From positions 31,663 through 95,662 of the forward strand of contig JAQCAB010000002.1 of NCBI GenBank assembly GCA_027622375.1: a stretch of 64,000 nucleotides of DNA, written 5' to 3'. The stretch comes from Bacteroidota bacterium (GTDB lineage Bacteria; Bacteroidota; Ignavibacteria; UBA10030; UBA8401). The notes below the pieces were generated by a model, which was given only the letters and a program-made list of their open reading frames with translations, ran no database searches and was not told the DNA's origin. This document shows, piece after piece, positions 46,176 through 55,109 of the stretch (within the stretch, counting starts at the first letter, position 1; every line of letters begins with the position of its first letter). The translations under genes and the position numbers were made by a program.

Positions 46176-49100
46176 CTATTTTATTTCTGCTTTTGTGTCT
46201 GCATTAAAATTATCAGAAAGTTGTTTGAGTAATGTTATAATTTGATTTAAACGGTCTTGATCACTACCATTATTTATTTTACCATGAAGTATTAATTTAT
46301 TTTTCTCCTCTTTAAAAAATAATTTATATGGAGCTTGTGTAGTCATAGTTGAAAATTTTTTAATAAAACCGTCAACTATATTTTCTCCTTCACTTTGAGA
46401 TGGAAAATAAAAATTAAAATCCTGTCGGTGCAAAGTGAATTTTGTAAATTGAAATTTTGAAATAATAAGTTTTAAATTAGCAATCAAAAATAGATTTTCA
46501 CTTTCGATTGGTGGCGTACCAAACCGATCCCGCAATTCTTCATTAAATGAAGTAATTTCATTTTCATTTTTAATACGAGCAATTCTTCTATATAAATCAA
46601 GACGTTCGGTGTTATCATGAACATATTCATCCGAAATAAACGCATCAATATCCACTTCAATTAAAACATCAACCTCGCTTTGTTTTTCTCCTTTAAAAGT
46701 TTCTTCAAACTCCTCTTCTTTTAATTCATAAACAGCCTCATTAACCAAACGCTGATACATTTCAAATCCCATTTCGGCAATAAACCCACTTTGCTCTGAA
46801 CCAAGTAAATTTCCTGATCCTCTAATTTCAAGATCGCGCATTGCTAAATTAAATCCTGAACCAAGCTCAGTAAACTCTTCAACAGTTTGAAGACGGCGTA
46901 AAGTTTCTTTAGATAAATTTGAAAATGGAGGAACAAGTAAATATGCGTAAGCTTGAATATTGCTTCGGCCAACACGACCGCGAAGTTGGTAAAGCTCAGC
47001 CATTCCAAATCTATCTGCGCGATTTATTATAATTGTGTTTACGCTCGGAATATCAATTCCAGACTCAATAATTTTTGTGGAAACAAGCACATTAAATTTT
47101 CTTTCTAAAAAATCCATCATAACTTTTTCCAATTTGTGAGAATTCATTTGTCCATGTGCGATTACAAATTTTGCTTCGGATACAAAATTTTTAAGCATCG
47201 ATACAACATCATCAATTGTTCCAATCCGATCGTGCACAATATAAACTTGTCCACCGCGATGAATTTCTCGAATGATCGCTTCACGAATAATTGTTTTATC
47301 AAACAAAGCAATTTCTGTGTGGATTGGATATCGATTTCGCGGAGGAGTCATTATAATAGAGAGGTCTCTCGCTCCCATAAGTGAAAATTGTAATGTACGT
47401 GGGATTGGTGTTGCAGTTAAAGTTAAAGTGTCAACTGCATTTTTAAATGAACGAAGTTTTTCTTTTGCAGAAACTCCAAAACGCTGCTCCTCATCAATAA
47501 TTAATAATCCTAAATTTTTAAAAACTACATCTTTTGAAAGTAACCGATGAGTTCCAATTACAATATCAATTTGCCCGAGTGAAATATTTTCTACAATTTT
47601 TTTTATTTCTTTTGGTGATCGGAATCTTGAAAGAACTTCTATTTTAGTTGAATATCGCCCCAAGCGATCTGTAAAAGTATTTCCATGTTGTTCGGCCAAA
47701 ATTGTTGTTGGCACTAAAACAGCAACTTGTTTTCCACTCATCACAGCTTTAAATGCTGCCCGAACTGCAACTTCGGTTTTGCCAAATCCAACATCACCAC
47801 AAATAAGTCTATCCATCGGGCTATTCGATTCCATATCTTTTTTAACAGAGATTGTTGCAGAAGATTGGTCGGGAGTATCGTCATACATAAAACTCGCCTC
47901 CATTTCTTTTTGCCACGGAGTGTCAGGTAAAAAACCAAAACCTTCTGAATTTTTACGAACAGCATAAATTTTTATTAAATCGCGCGCTATATCTTTTATT
48001 TTTTTCTTTGCACGTTGTTTAGTTCTATCCCACTCTTTGCCACCAATTATATTTAATGTTGGAATAAAACCTTCGCCCGAAGAATATTTTTGAATTCGAT
48101 TTATATAGTTAATATTTACAAATAAAGTCCCACTATTTGCATATTCTAAATTTACAACTTCCTGATTATTTCCACCGATTGAGATTTTCTTCATCCCTTT
48201 AAATTTTCCAATACCATGATCAACGTGTACAACAAAGTCACCTGATTTTAATTGGTGAAGTTCTTTTTGTGAGATTCCCTTGAAACGTTTTCGTTTTGGA
48301 ATATTCCTTTCTTTTAATCTTCCAAAAATTTGATGCTCTGTAAAAATTGCAATTTTAGCATCCGTAAAAATAAATCCATCATGCAGAGCGCCTGTTACAA
48401 AATTTATATTTTCTAAAAAATTATTTGGTTCAATTAAATTATTTTCTACTGAAGTTAAATCAGAGGAATGTAATAATTCATTTAAACGGATTGATTCTTC
48501 TTTTGTTTCAGAAATAATCCAGATTTTCAAATTTTTTTTAATGCACTCTTCTATCTGGAGTTTTAATGTTTTTATACTTCCTTGTGAAGTTGGCTGTGGA
48601 GATGAAGAAAATTTTATATCAATTTCATCAGATTCGAAAATTTTATGTTCTATGCGTGGATATTTACAAAAGTGATTTAAAATTTCATCATATTTTAAAT
48701 CAGTTATAATTCCTTCTGAATCCAATTCATTAAATTCAGTTTTAAGTTTAACGGTGTCGTCATAAAATATAATTGAATCATTTTTTATAAAATCAAAAAT
48801 TGTACTATCTGCATTTTGATTTTCGAGATCAGGAAAAATAAAAATTTCTTCAACCTCTCGGATTGATCTTTGGGAAAGAATTTCAAATTCACGAATTGAT
48901 TCGAGCATGTCTCCCCAAAATTCCAATCGGTATGGATTTTCTCCCAAAAACGGGAAGAGGTCAATTATTCCACCTCGGACAGAATAATCACCGTATGTTT
49001 CCACAAAATTTTTTCTATTAAAACCATTTTCATTTAAAAAAGAAATAAAATTGTCATATTCAACTTGGCTTCCGCGAGTGATTGTTTTTAAAATTGATTT

Positions 49101-49502
49101 TATTTTTTGTGGATTTGGAACTTTGTTTGCAATTGCTGCTACATGTGTGATTATAATATTTGTTTTATTTTGAATTAATTTAAATAGTGTTTCTATTTTG
49201 CTAATTTGCGGTGTTACATCAAACGCTTCTGCTTGCAATTTTGGATCGCTTGTATAAAAACAAATATTTTCTATTCCAATAAAACCAGATAAATCGTCTC
49301 TTAATTTTTCTGCAAAATCTTTTTCAGATAAAACAACAATTATATTTTTTTGGAACTCGTTAAATAAATGTGCAGCCATCAACGACCAAAGAGACCCCGT
49401 AACACCAGAAATTAATAATGGTTTTTCTGGTATTAACTGAACATCAGCAACCCTTTTAAATTGTGGTGAATTATAAATTAAATTTAATATCGATTTTGTC
49501 AT
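46176..49502 (-). CDS. mfd: Transcription-repair coupling factor Mfd
   Basis: Mfd removes RNA polymerase stalled at lesions and recruits UvrA. The 1108-residue protein has the UvrB-like N-terminal module (GVTGSLWSLMAAHL region), the polymerase-interaction domain around residue 430 (SGDFVVHVDHGIGKFKG), Walker A GDVGFGKTEVA near 567, the DEEQ box (IIDEEQRFG) near 668, and RecG-like motifs ITATPIPRTL-type (LTATPIPRTL) and GRVGRSNIQAY. The C-terminal UvrA-binding module is present. All motifs are intact over 3.3 kb including several long A/T runs. A 14-pair hairpin lies 17 bases upstream of its ATG. Confidence 0.95.
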   Translation of the reverse strand: MTKSILNLIYNSPQFKRVADVQLIPEKPLLISGVTGSLWSLMAAHLFNEFQKNIIVVLSEKDFAEKLRDDLSGFIGIENICFYTSDPKLQAEAFDVTPQISKIETLFKLIQNKTNIIITHVAAIANKVPNPQKIKSILKTITRGSQVEYDNFISFLNENGFNRKNFVETYGDYSVRGGIIDLFPFLGENPYRLEFWGDMLESIREFEILSQRSIREVEEIFIFPDLENQNADSTIFDFIKNDSIIFYDDTVKLKTEFNELDSEGIITDLKYDEILNHFCKYPRIEHKIFESDEIDIKFSSSPQPTSQGSIKTLKLQIEECIKKNLKIWIISETKEESIRLNELLHSSDLTSVENNLIEPNNFLENINFVTGALHDGFIFTDAKIAIFTEHQIFGRLKERNIPKRKRFKGISQKELHQLKSGDFVVHVDHGIGKFKGMKKISIGGNNQEVVNLEYANSGTLFVNINYINRIQKYSSGEGFIPTLNIIGGKEWDRTKQRAKKKIKDIARDLIKIYAVRKNSEGFGFLPDTPWQKEMEASFMYDDTPDQSSATISVKKDMESNSPMDRLICGDVGFGKTEVAVRAAFKAVMSGKQVAVLVPTTILAEQHGNTFTDRLGRYSTKIEVLSRFRSPKEIKKIVENISLGQIDIVIGTHRLLSKDVVFKNLGLLIIDEEQRFGVSAKEKLRSFKNAVDTLTLTATPIPRTLQFSLMGARDLSIIMTPPRNRYPIHTEIALFDKTIIREAIIREIHRGGQVYIVHDRIGTIDDVVSMLKNFVSEAKFVIAHGQMNSHKLEKVMMDFLERKFNVLVSTKIIESGIDIPSVNTIIINRADRFGMAELYQLRGRVGRSNIQAYAYLLVPPFSNLSKETLRRLQTVEEFTELGSGFNLAMRDLEIRGSGNLLGSEQSGFIAEMGFEMYQRLVNEAVYELKEEEFEETFKGEKQSEVDVLIEVDIDAFISDEYVHDNTERLDLYRRIARIKNENEITSFNEELRDRFGTPPIESENLFLIANLKLIISKFQFTKFTLHRQDFNFYFPSQSEGENIVDGFIKKFSTMTTQAPYKLFFKEEKNKLILHGKINNGSDQDRLNQIITLLKQLSDNFNADTKAEIK

Positions 49503-49519
49503 TACTATAAACTATTTTA

Positions 49520-49556
49520 CCCCGAGTGAAAAGTTTCTCAGCTTTTTTACTTGGGG
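49520..49556. other. Long hairpin in the mfd-dcd divergent intergenic region
   Basis: CCCCGAGTGAAAAG (49520-49533) can pair with CTTTTTTACTTGGGG (49542-49556), giving about 14 pairs with two G-U wobbles and one bulged T around an eight-base loop. It is GC-capped in a very AT-rich region. It sits in what would be the 5' leader of mfd, ending 17 bases from its ATG. Confidence 0.6.
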
Positions 49557-49599
49557 GTTTGTAAAAATAGAGAAAATAAAAATCTTAAAAAATTTATTA

Positions 49600-49630
49600 T
49601 TGGTTGAAAGCAAAAAATAATTTAACTTCG
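49600..49630 (+). promoter_or_regulatory. Bacteroidetes-type promoter of dcd
   Basis: TTG at 49600-49602, a 20-base spacer and TAACTTCG (49623-49630) match TTG-N20-TAnnTTTG with one mismatch, 17 bases before the ATG. Confidence 0.45.
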
Positions 49631-49647
49631 TTTACAATTATTAAATT

Positions 49648-50184
49648 ATGATACTTACAGATAAACAGATTTTAACTGAAATAAAAAACAGGACAATTAT
49701 AATATCTCCATTTAATCGCAAAAATCTCGGTTCAAATAGTTACGATGTTCATCTCGGAAAATATCTAGGGATTTATAAAAACAAAATATTAGATGCAAAA
49801 CTTCATAATAAAGTAAAACATTTTCAAATTCCTAAAGAGGGATTTATTTTAGAGCCTCACATTTTATATTTGGGTGTTACAACTGAATACACCGAAACAC
49901 ATAAACGTGTCCCTTTTTTAGAGGGGAAAAGTTCAATCGGCAGACTTGGAATTGATATCCACGCAACAGCCGGTAAAGGGGATATTGGATTTTGTAATTA
50001 TTGGACTTTGGAAATTTCTGTAAAACATCCTGTAAAAGTTTATGCTGGCATGCCAATTGGACAGTTAATTTATTTTGAAGTGAATGGAGAAGTTGAAATA
50101 TCTTATAATAAAAAAAAGAGTGCAAAATATAATCATCGTTCAAAGCTCCCAAAGGAATCGATGATGTGGAAAAACTTTAAGTAA
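49648..50184 (+). CDS. dcd: dCTP deaminase
   Basis: Dcd converts dCTP to dUTP, feeding dTMP synthesis. The 178-residue trimeric-dUTPase-fold protein has SNSYDVHLGKYL-type (GSNSYDVHLGKYLG) near residue 28, GKSSIGRLGIDIHATAGKGD near 92, and the catalytic glutamate in YWTLEISV near 116. The single-domain length is normal. It is transcribed divergently from mfd. Confidence 0.9.
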   Translation: MILTDKQILTEIKNRTIIISPFNRKNLGSNSYDVHLGKYLGIYKNKILDAKLHNKVKHFQIPKEGFILEPHILYLGVTTEYTETHKRVPFLEGKSSIGRLGIDIHATAGKGDIGFCNYWTLEISVKHPVKVYAGMPIGQLIYFEVNGEVEISYNKKKSAKYNHRSKLPKESMMWKNFK

Positions 50185-50216
50185 AATATACTTTATCTTA
50201 AAGGGGATTTTCAATA

Positions 50217-50247
50217 TTGACAAATTTTAAAAAATCAGTTATATTTA
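50217..50247 (+). promoter_or_regulatory. Bacteroidetes-type promoter of the metal-uptake unit
   Basis: TTG (50217-50219), a 20-base spacer and TATATTTA (50240-50247) match TTG-N20-TAnnTTTG with one mismatch. The predicted transcript begins within a few bases of the ATG at 50256, so it would be nearly leaderless. Confidence 0.55.
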
Positions 50248-50255
50248 ATTCACAA

Positions 50256-50624
50256 ATGAAAAAGTTTTTATCGGTTTTAGTTTTATTTATTTATGCCTTA
50301 ACTTCGGTTGGTTATGTAGTTACAACCCACTTTTGTGGATTAGAGGTTTCATCGGTCAGTTTACATAATTTTAATAAAAGTTGTGGTTGCGAAGAACCAA
50401 TTACAAAAGATGATTGCTGTAAAGATCAGTTTAAAAACTTCAAAATCGACTCAGAACAAAAAAAGAGTAATGAATTTATATTTTACTCTAATGAAAATTT
50501 AATTTCCACTTCAAAAATAAATTTTTCAACTGCAGTAAATAAAAATTTTACACCTCTAAATTTTTTATCAAATTTAATTAAAGATAAAAACAAACTAGAA
50601 TTAAACTGCACCTTCCTAATTTAA
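50256..50624 (+). CDS. HYC_CC_PP family exported cysteine-rich protein
   Basis: This is a 122-residue protein with an N-terminal membrane or signal segment (FLSVLVLFIYALTSVGYVV) followed by THFCG, then SCGCEE and DDCC within residues 28-65. This is the pattern of the HYC_CC_PP family of Bacteroidota, small cysteine-rich proteins found with copper or other metal genes. The start is ATG 50256; a TTG 39 bases upstream belongs to the promoter. Metal binding by the H-x-C and C-C cysteines is inference. The HMA-domain gene follows 58 bases after the stop. Confidence 0.7.
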   Translation: MKKFLSVLVLFIYALTSVGYVVTTHFCGLEVSSVSLHNFNKSCGCEEPITKDDCCKDQFKNFKIDSEQKKSNEFIFYSNENLISTSKINFSTAVNKNFTPLNFLSNLIKDKNKLELNCTFLI

Positions 50625-50682
50625 AGTTTTTGGATTTTTTAAATTCACTAATTTATTAACCAAAAAATTTAAGGTAAAAAAA

Positions 50683-51012
50683 ATGAAAACAAAATTATTT
50701 TTAATATTAACATTTGTATTTGCAGTATTAATTTCTGCAAAAGAAAAAAAGGAAATCAAAGTTTCGGGCAATTGTGGTATGTGCAAAAAAAAGATTGAAA
50801 AATCTTTAAAGATAAATGAAGTCTATAATGCAAAATGGGATCAAAAGAAAAAAGTGTTAACAGTTGCTTTTAATGAAAAAGCAATAACACTTGATTCAAT
50901 TCAGCAAAGGGTTGCTGCTGCTGGCTATGATACAGAAAAATTTAAAGCCACCGATGAAAATTATGCATCACTCCCCGAATGCTGTCTTTACCGCGATGTT
51001 AAAGAACATTAA
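50683..51012 (+). CDS. Exported heavy-metal-associated (HMA) domain protein
   Basis: The 109-residue protein has a signal peptide (MKTKLFLILTFVFAVLISA) and one HMA ferredoxin-like domain. The metal loop is GNCGMCKKKIE, residues 28-38, with the C-x-x-C pair. A second cysteine pair lies at the C terminus (LPECCLYRD). HMA proteins carry Cu(I) or other soft metals. Export to the periplasm and the downstream TonB receptor suggest a metal chaperone on the uptake side rather than cytoplasmic export. Copper is the most likely metal by family. Confidence 0.82.
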   Translation: MKTKLFLILTFVFAVLISAKEKKEIKVSGNCGMCKKKIEKSLKINEVYNAKWDQKKKVLTVAFNEKAITLDSIQQRVAAAGYDTEKFKATDENYASLPECCLYRDVKEH

Positions 51013-51044
51013 AAGCTGATTTAATTATAGAAAGGAGAATTAAA

Positions 51045-53270
51045 ATGAGAATCATATTGATTCTCATTTTCGTTTTTTTTATTTCAGCACTTAACTCGCA
51101 GCAAAAAACTTTAACTGGCGTTGTAATAGAAAAAAACGAAACAGGAGAACTTACACCACTTATTGGTGCTAGTGTTTATTGGTTTGGCACCACTAGTGGC
51201 ACAGTAACCGATGTTAATGGTGTTTTTAAATTACCAATAAATAAAATTACAAATAAACTTATTGTCGCATATATCGGCTACATCCCCGATACGCTTTTAG
51301 TTTTGGATGAAACAAAAGTAAATGTAATTTTAAAATCAGATCCAAAAAAAATTGCTGAAGTAGTTATTAAGGGTGGCGCTCAATCTACAATAGTGAGTTA
51401 TTTAACTCCTCAAAAAACTTTGATAATGACCGAGAAGGAACTTTTTAAAGCCGCATGTTGTAATCTTTCGGAAAGTTTTGAAACAAACCCCTCAATTGAT
51501 GTTTCTTTTACTGATGCAATTACTGGCGCAAAGCAAATTGAAATGTTGGGACTCGCTGGGAGTTACACTCAAATTACTACTGAAAATTTACCTTCAATAC
51601 GGGGATTAAGCTCTAATGTTGGATTGACTTTTATACCGGGAACTTGGATTGAAAGTATTCAAGTTGCAAAAGGAGTTGGCTCGGTTGCAAATGGATATGA
51701 ATCAATAACTGGCCAAATTAATGTTGAACTTCGCAAACCACAAAATGAGGATGAGTCGAAAATATTTTTTAATCTTTTTGCAAATCGCGATTTTAGATTG
51801 GAAGGAAATTTAAATTTACGCCAAAAAATAAACGACAATATTTATTCCATCACTTTTTTACACACTTCCGGACAAAAAGAAAAAATTGATATGAATAAAG
51901 ATTCATTTTTGGATATGCCAACACACAACACTAAAAACTTTTTGCAGCGATTCCATTTTACTGACTTAACTGGATTGGAGGGACAATTAGGAATTCAATT
52001 TGTTGAGGATAAAAAAATAGCCGGTACAAATAATTCAGATTTATTTTCGGTGAAGTTAAATTCTGTTCAGAAAAAAATTTATGGTAAAACCGGATTTATT
52101 TTTCCGGCTAAACAATATCAAAGTATCGGCATGCAGTGGAGCATTGCTGAATATGAACAAAACTCTAACTTTGGAAAAATAAATTATTTTGGTAATGAAA
52201 AAACGGGATACTTAAATTTAATTTATCAATCAATTATTTCAACATCAGCGCATAAATTTAGAACAGGTTTAAGTTTTATGTTTGATGAGTTTAACGAAAC
52301 GTTTGATAGTTTAAATTACAAAAGAACCGAAAAAGTTCCCGGCTCATTTTTTGAATACACCTATGATAACGAAAAAGAAGTTTCGATAGTTGCTGGCTTA
52401 AGAGCTGATAACCATAATTTATTTGGATTATTTTTTACTCCGCGGTTGCATGTTCGCTACAAACCGAGTGAAGATCTTGTATTCAGATTTATTGCAGGGA
52501 GTGGAACTAGATCGCAAAATATTTTTTCCGAAAATATTTCGTTATTTATGAGTAATCGTAAACTCACAATTAATAAAGATAATGTAAGCTATGGATATCA
52601 ACTTAAAAATGAGTTAGCAACAAATTTTGGTTTTAATGTTACAAAATATTTTTTGTTTGATGGTCGCGATGTAAATCTTTCTTCAGATTTTTATAGAACA
52701 AACTTTAATAATCAAGTGGTTGTTGATTTGGAAACCCCAGGCAAATTAGAAATTCTTTCTCTTACAAACGGATCCTATTCAAATAGCTTTCAAACAGAGT
52801 TAAACTTTACTCCGATTGAAAATTTAGAAACGAGATTAGCTTATCGCTTTTTAGATGTTCAACAAAAAATAAATGACAAGTGGCTAAGCAAGCATTTTGT
52901 TGCTCGGCACCGCGCATTTATAAATTTTGGTTACTCAACCGAAAGAGATTTAGAAGAAGACTCTCAAATGATTTACGATTTTACACTACAATGGTTTTCA
53001 CAAAAACGCTTGCCAAATACAAAAACAAATCCTGTAAACCTGCAAGTATCAGAATATTCGCCAAGTTTTATTTTGGCAAACGCACAAATTACAAGATCAT
53101 TTTTTGAAGGATTTGATTTGTATTTAGGTGTTGAAAATATTTTCAACTTCACACAACTACATCCAATTATAAGCCACGATAATCCATCGAGCGCGTATTT
53201 TGACTCCTCAATAATATGGGGACCAATTTACGGAAGGCAAGTTTATTTTGGATTGAGATGGAGAAATTAA
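51045..53270 (+). CDS. TonB-dependent receptor, probably metal-related
   Basis: This is a 741-residue outer-membrane receptor. After a signal peptide (MRIILILIFVFFISALNSQ), residues 20-110 form a carboxypeptidase-regulatory-like beta-sandwich (LIGASVYWFGTTSGTVTDVNG, in parts). The plug domain, residues 115-225, has the unusual AACCNLSESFETNPSID and IEMLGLAG segments, and the 22-strand barrel ends in YFGLRWRN. This plug type recurs next to HMA proteins in Bacteroidota. The ligand may be copper or a metal chelate (inference). A strong Shine-Dalgarno (AAAGGAG) precedes the ATG, 32 bases after the HMA gene. Confidence 0.88.
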   Translation: MRIILILIFVFFISALNSQQKTLTGVVIEKNETGELTPLIGASVYWFGTTSGTVTDVNGVFKLPINKITNKLIVAYIGYIPDTLLVLDETKVNVILKSDPKKIAEVVIKGGAQSTIVSYLTPQKTLIMTEKELFKAACCNLSESFETNPSIDVSFTDAITGAKQIEMLGLAGSYTQITTENLPSIRGLSSNVGLTFIPGTWIESIQVAKGVGSVANGYESITGQINVELRKPQNEDESKIFFNLFANRDFRLEGNLNLRQKINDNIYSITFLHTSGQKEKIDMNKDSFLDMPTHNTKNFLQRFHFTDLTGLEGQLGIQFVEDKKIAGTNNSDLFSVKLNSVQKKIYGKTGFIFPAKQYQSIGMQWSIAEYEQNSNFGKINYFGNEKTGYLNLIYQSIISTSAHKFRTGLSFMFDEFNETFDSLNYKRTEKVPGSFFEYTYDNEKEVSIVAGLRADNHNLFGLFFTPRLHVRYKPSEDLVFRFIAGSGTRSQNIFSENISLFMSNRKLTINKDNVSYGYQLKNELATNFGFNVTKYFLFDGRDVNLSSDFYRTNFNNQVVVDLETPGKLEILSLTNGSYSNSFQTELNFTPIENLETRLAYRFLDVQQKINDKWLSKHFVARHRAFINFGYSTERDLEEDSQMIYDFTLQWFSQKRLPNTKTNPVNLQVSEYSPSFILANAQITRSFFEGFDLYLGVENIFNFTQLHPIISHDNPSSAYFDSSIIWGPIYGRQVYFGLRWRN

Positions 53271-53364
53271 GCAAATATTATACAGGAAGATTTAGTGAAA
53301 GAGAAAAAATCATATACAGGAAAATATTTAAAAGAAAAATCGAAATGGAACTTACTAAGACGAT

Positions 53365-54063
53365 TTACGAACGATGAGTTGCAAGCACGGCATTTTTTAT
53401 TAACCTTTCAAACACCAAAATATTCAAACCAATTAGCGTAAAACTGTAAAGAATATCTTCCGCCGGAATTGTAAAAATTCTAAAAGGTGTGCGTTCCTCA
53501 TCATTATACCATACAACAGGTTCCGTTGTAAATGCACCCGTTAGAACTCCATTTACTATTAAAAAAGGGATCAAAGAAATCACAAAAGCGATTGGAAGAA
53601 ATGTCAATTTTTTTCCAAACCAAAAAATCAGCAGTAGCGTAATTAACGAGGAAACAACTACGCCAAACGAGTAAGCACCTTTGTATCCAAAAAACAAAAT
53701 AAACAAGATGTAAAACGCAATCAGCCAATAAAAAATAACGTTGATTTTTTTAAAATTATAATTTGTTAGATAGGCTTTGACACAAGCGTAAATGAAAAGA
53801 CATGAGAAAGGCACCAGAAGAAAAAAAAGTATCTCCTCAATGGGCAAGTTTAAAATTTTAATACCAACTAAATAGTCGTCATTAAACCCCCAAACACCAT
53901 TTTTTGTAAAGAAAAAATCCCAAATTAAAAAAGGAATTCCGACAATGAAGCACGATAGAAAAACATATTTCCAAGACTTACTATAAGCTACTTTTTTATC
54001 AAAACTTAAAAGAATAGGGAATAGAATTGTTACAAAGTCAATAATCAAATAAAGTGACTTCAT
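53365..54063 (-). CDS. crtY: Lycopene cyclase, CrtYcd type (heterodimeric-cyclase fusion)
   Basis: This is a 232-residue membrane protein with six to seven helices and two lycopene-cyclase repeats: PIEEILFFLLVPF near residue 74 and PAEDILYSF near 203, each with the conserved acidic pair. The CrtYcd type cyclises psi ends to beta ends. The start is ATG 54063, overlapping the crtZ stop (ATGA); a longer frame to 54105 would run into crtZ without homology. It is the last gene of the carotenoid operon. No terminator is obvious in the 94 bases before the converging TonB receptor. Confidence 0.87.
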   Translation of the reverse strand: MKSLYLIIDFVTILFPILLSFDKKVAYSKSWKYVFLSCFIVGIPFLIWDFFFTKNGVWGFNDDYLVGIKILNLPIEEILFFLLVPFSCLFIYACVKAYLTNYNFKKINVIFYWLIAFYILFILFFGYKGAYSFGVVVSSLITLLLIFWFGKKLTFLPIAFVISLIPFLIVNGVLTGAFTTEPVVWYNDEERTPFRIFTIPAEDILYSFTLIGLNILVFERLIKNAVLATHRS

Positions 54064-54493
54064 GCTTTGAAGTATTTGAATGGAACGAATAACATTCCAA
54101 AACACCTTCCATCTTTCTTGTAAAGATTTTTATGATGAACTTTGTGTGCTTTCCGAATCGCTCTGAAATATGCATTCTCAGTTTTATCAAACCACTTAAA
54201 ACGACCATGAATCAGCACATCATGTACCAAAAAATAAGTTAATCCATAGAGCGCAATACCGGCACCAAATCCAACTGAAAGATAATTTTCACTTGTCATT
54301 CCCAACATAATACAAAGCCAAGAAGGAACAGCAAAAACTAAAAAGAATAAATCGTTTTTTTGGAACAATTTTCCGGTTGGCTGATGATGATCTTCATGCA
54401 AATTCCAAAGCAAGCCATGCATGATAAATTTATGCGTGTACCAAGCTACAAATTCCATGAAAAAAAAGCAGTTAAAAGCGCGAATGTAAACAT
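54060..54493 (-). CDS. crtZ: Beta-carotene 3-hydroxylase with a one-base slip in a T8 run near its start
   Basis: The open frame from ATG 54458 is 132 residues and holds all four histidine motifs of the di-iron fatty-acid-hydroxylase family: HKFIMH, HEDHH, HDVLIH and HKVHH. Such enzymes hydroxylate the 3-position of beta rings. The likely natural start is ATG 54491-54493, one base after the cruF stop, giving MFTFALLTAFF before the present start. From there the frame closes unless the T8 tract (plus-strand A run 54460-54467) has nine bases, when it joins to MEFVAWYTHK as in relatives. The missing 12 residues belong to the first membrane helix, so the shorter protein may still fold. Confidence 0.82.
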
Positions 54494-54494
54494 A

Positions 54495-55109
54495 TTAAAT
54501 AAAATTAAGCATTATAAAAAAAACTAGCCAAATAAAGAACAAATAAAAAGCAGTTTTGTTTTGAACATTTGTCAAGCTCAAATATAGATAAGAAAACAAT
54601 GAAGAGAATAAAAACCAGCAGACATAATTAAAGAATGGAATTTGATCGGTCTTCCAATGCCAAAAATCAAATTTTATTGCTACCGGTTCAATTAACGCAT
54701 CCATTAATGTTGCTAATAATCCAGATAAAAGAACAAGTAAAATAATCGGCAATTTTAGTGAACGAAAAACGTTAGAGGATGTCACAACAATAATAAACCA
54801 GTTTAATCCTATAATAATGGGTACCTGCAATATGTTCGCTCCTAAGGCTTTTCCGTAAAAGTAATTTCCGAAAAGAAAACCGGTTTTAACACCAATTAAT
54901 TCAATTACAAAACCTAAAACAAAAATCACAACTAGTAAAACTCCTGCCTTTTTTAAATTTGATTCGGACAAAAAAACCAAAAAACCGCATAGCAAAATAT
55001 TCAGCCAAGTGAGCTTTGAAGCATTGGCTATTTGGCTAAATAGAACAATTCCAACGACATGAAAAACCAGCAACACAATTGGAAAATATGTAACAAGCCT
55101 ATCTTTCAT
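54495..55109 (-). CDS. cruF: Carotenoid 1,2-hydratase CruF (DUF422)
   Basis: This is a 204-residue membrane protein with seven to eight helices of the CruF/DUF422 family. The characteristic LIGVKTGFLFGNYFYGKALG (two parts, near residues 71-90), PIIIGLNWFII and ATLMDALIEPVAIKFDFWHW (in parts) segments are intact. CruF adds water across the 1,2 double bond of an acyclic psi end group, giving a tertiary hydroxyl. It overlaps crtD by 11 bases and crtZ follows after one base. The neighbours suggest the product feeds the CrtD desaturation. Confidence 0.85.
   Translation of the reverse strand: MKDRLVTYFPIVLLVFHVVGIVLFSQIANASKLTWLNILLCGFLVFLSESNLKKAGVLLVVIFVLGFVIELIGVKTGFLFGNYFYGKALGANILQVPIIIGLNWFIIVVTSSNVFRSLKLPIILLVLLSGLLATLMDALIEPVAIKFDFWHWKTDQIPFFNYVCWFLFSSLFSYLYLSLTNVQNKTAFYLFFIWLVFFIMLNFI

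Noticed and set aside
50217..50255. TTG start extending the HYC_CC_PP protein by 13 residues
   Set aside because: The TTG is part of a promoter match, and the downstream ATG gives a proper signal peptide.
50625..50682. Possible terminator hairpin between the HYC_CC_PP and HMA genes
   Set aside because: Only weak A/T pairing with mismatches, and the genes appear co-transcribed.
53258..53377. A 39-codon plus-strand frame after the TonB receptor, between it and the convergent crtY gene
   Set aside because: It overlaps the receptor's last codons and the crtY 3' end, has no ribosome site and has no recognisable content.
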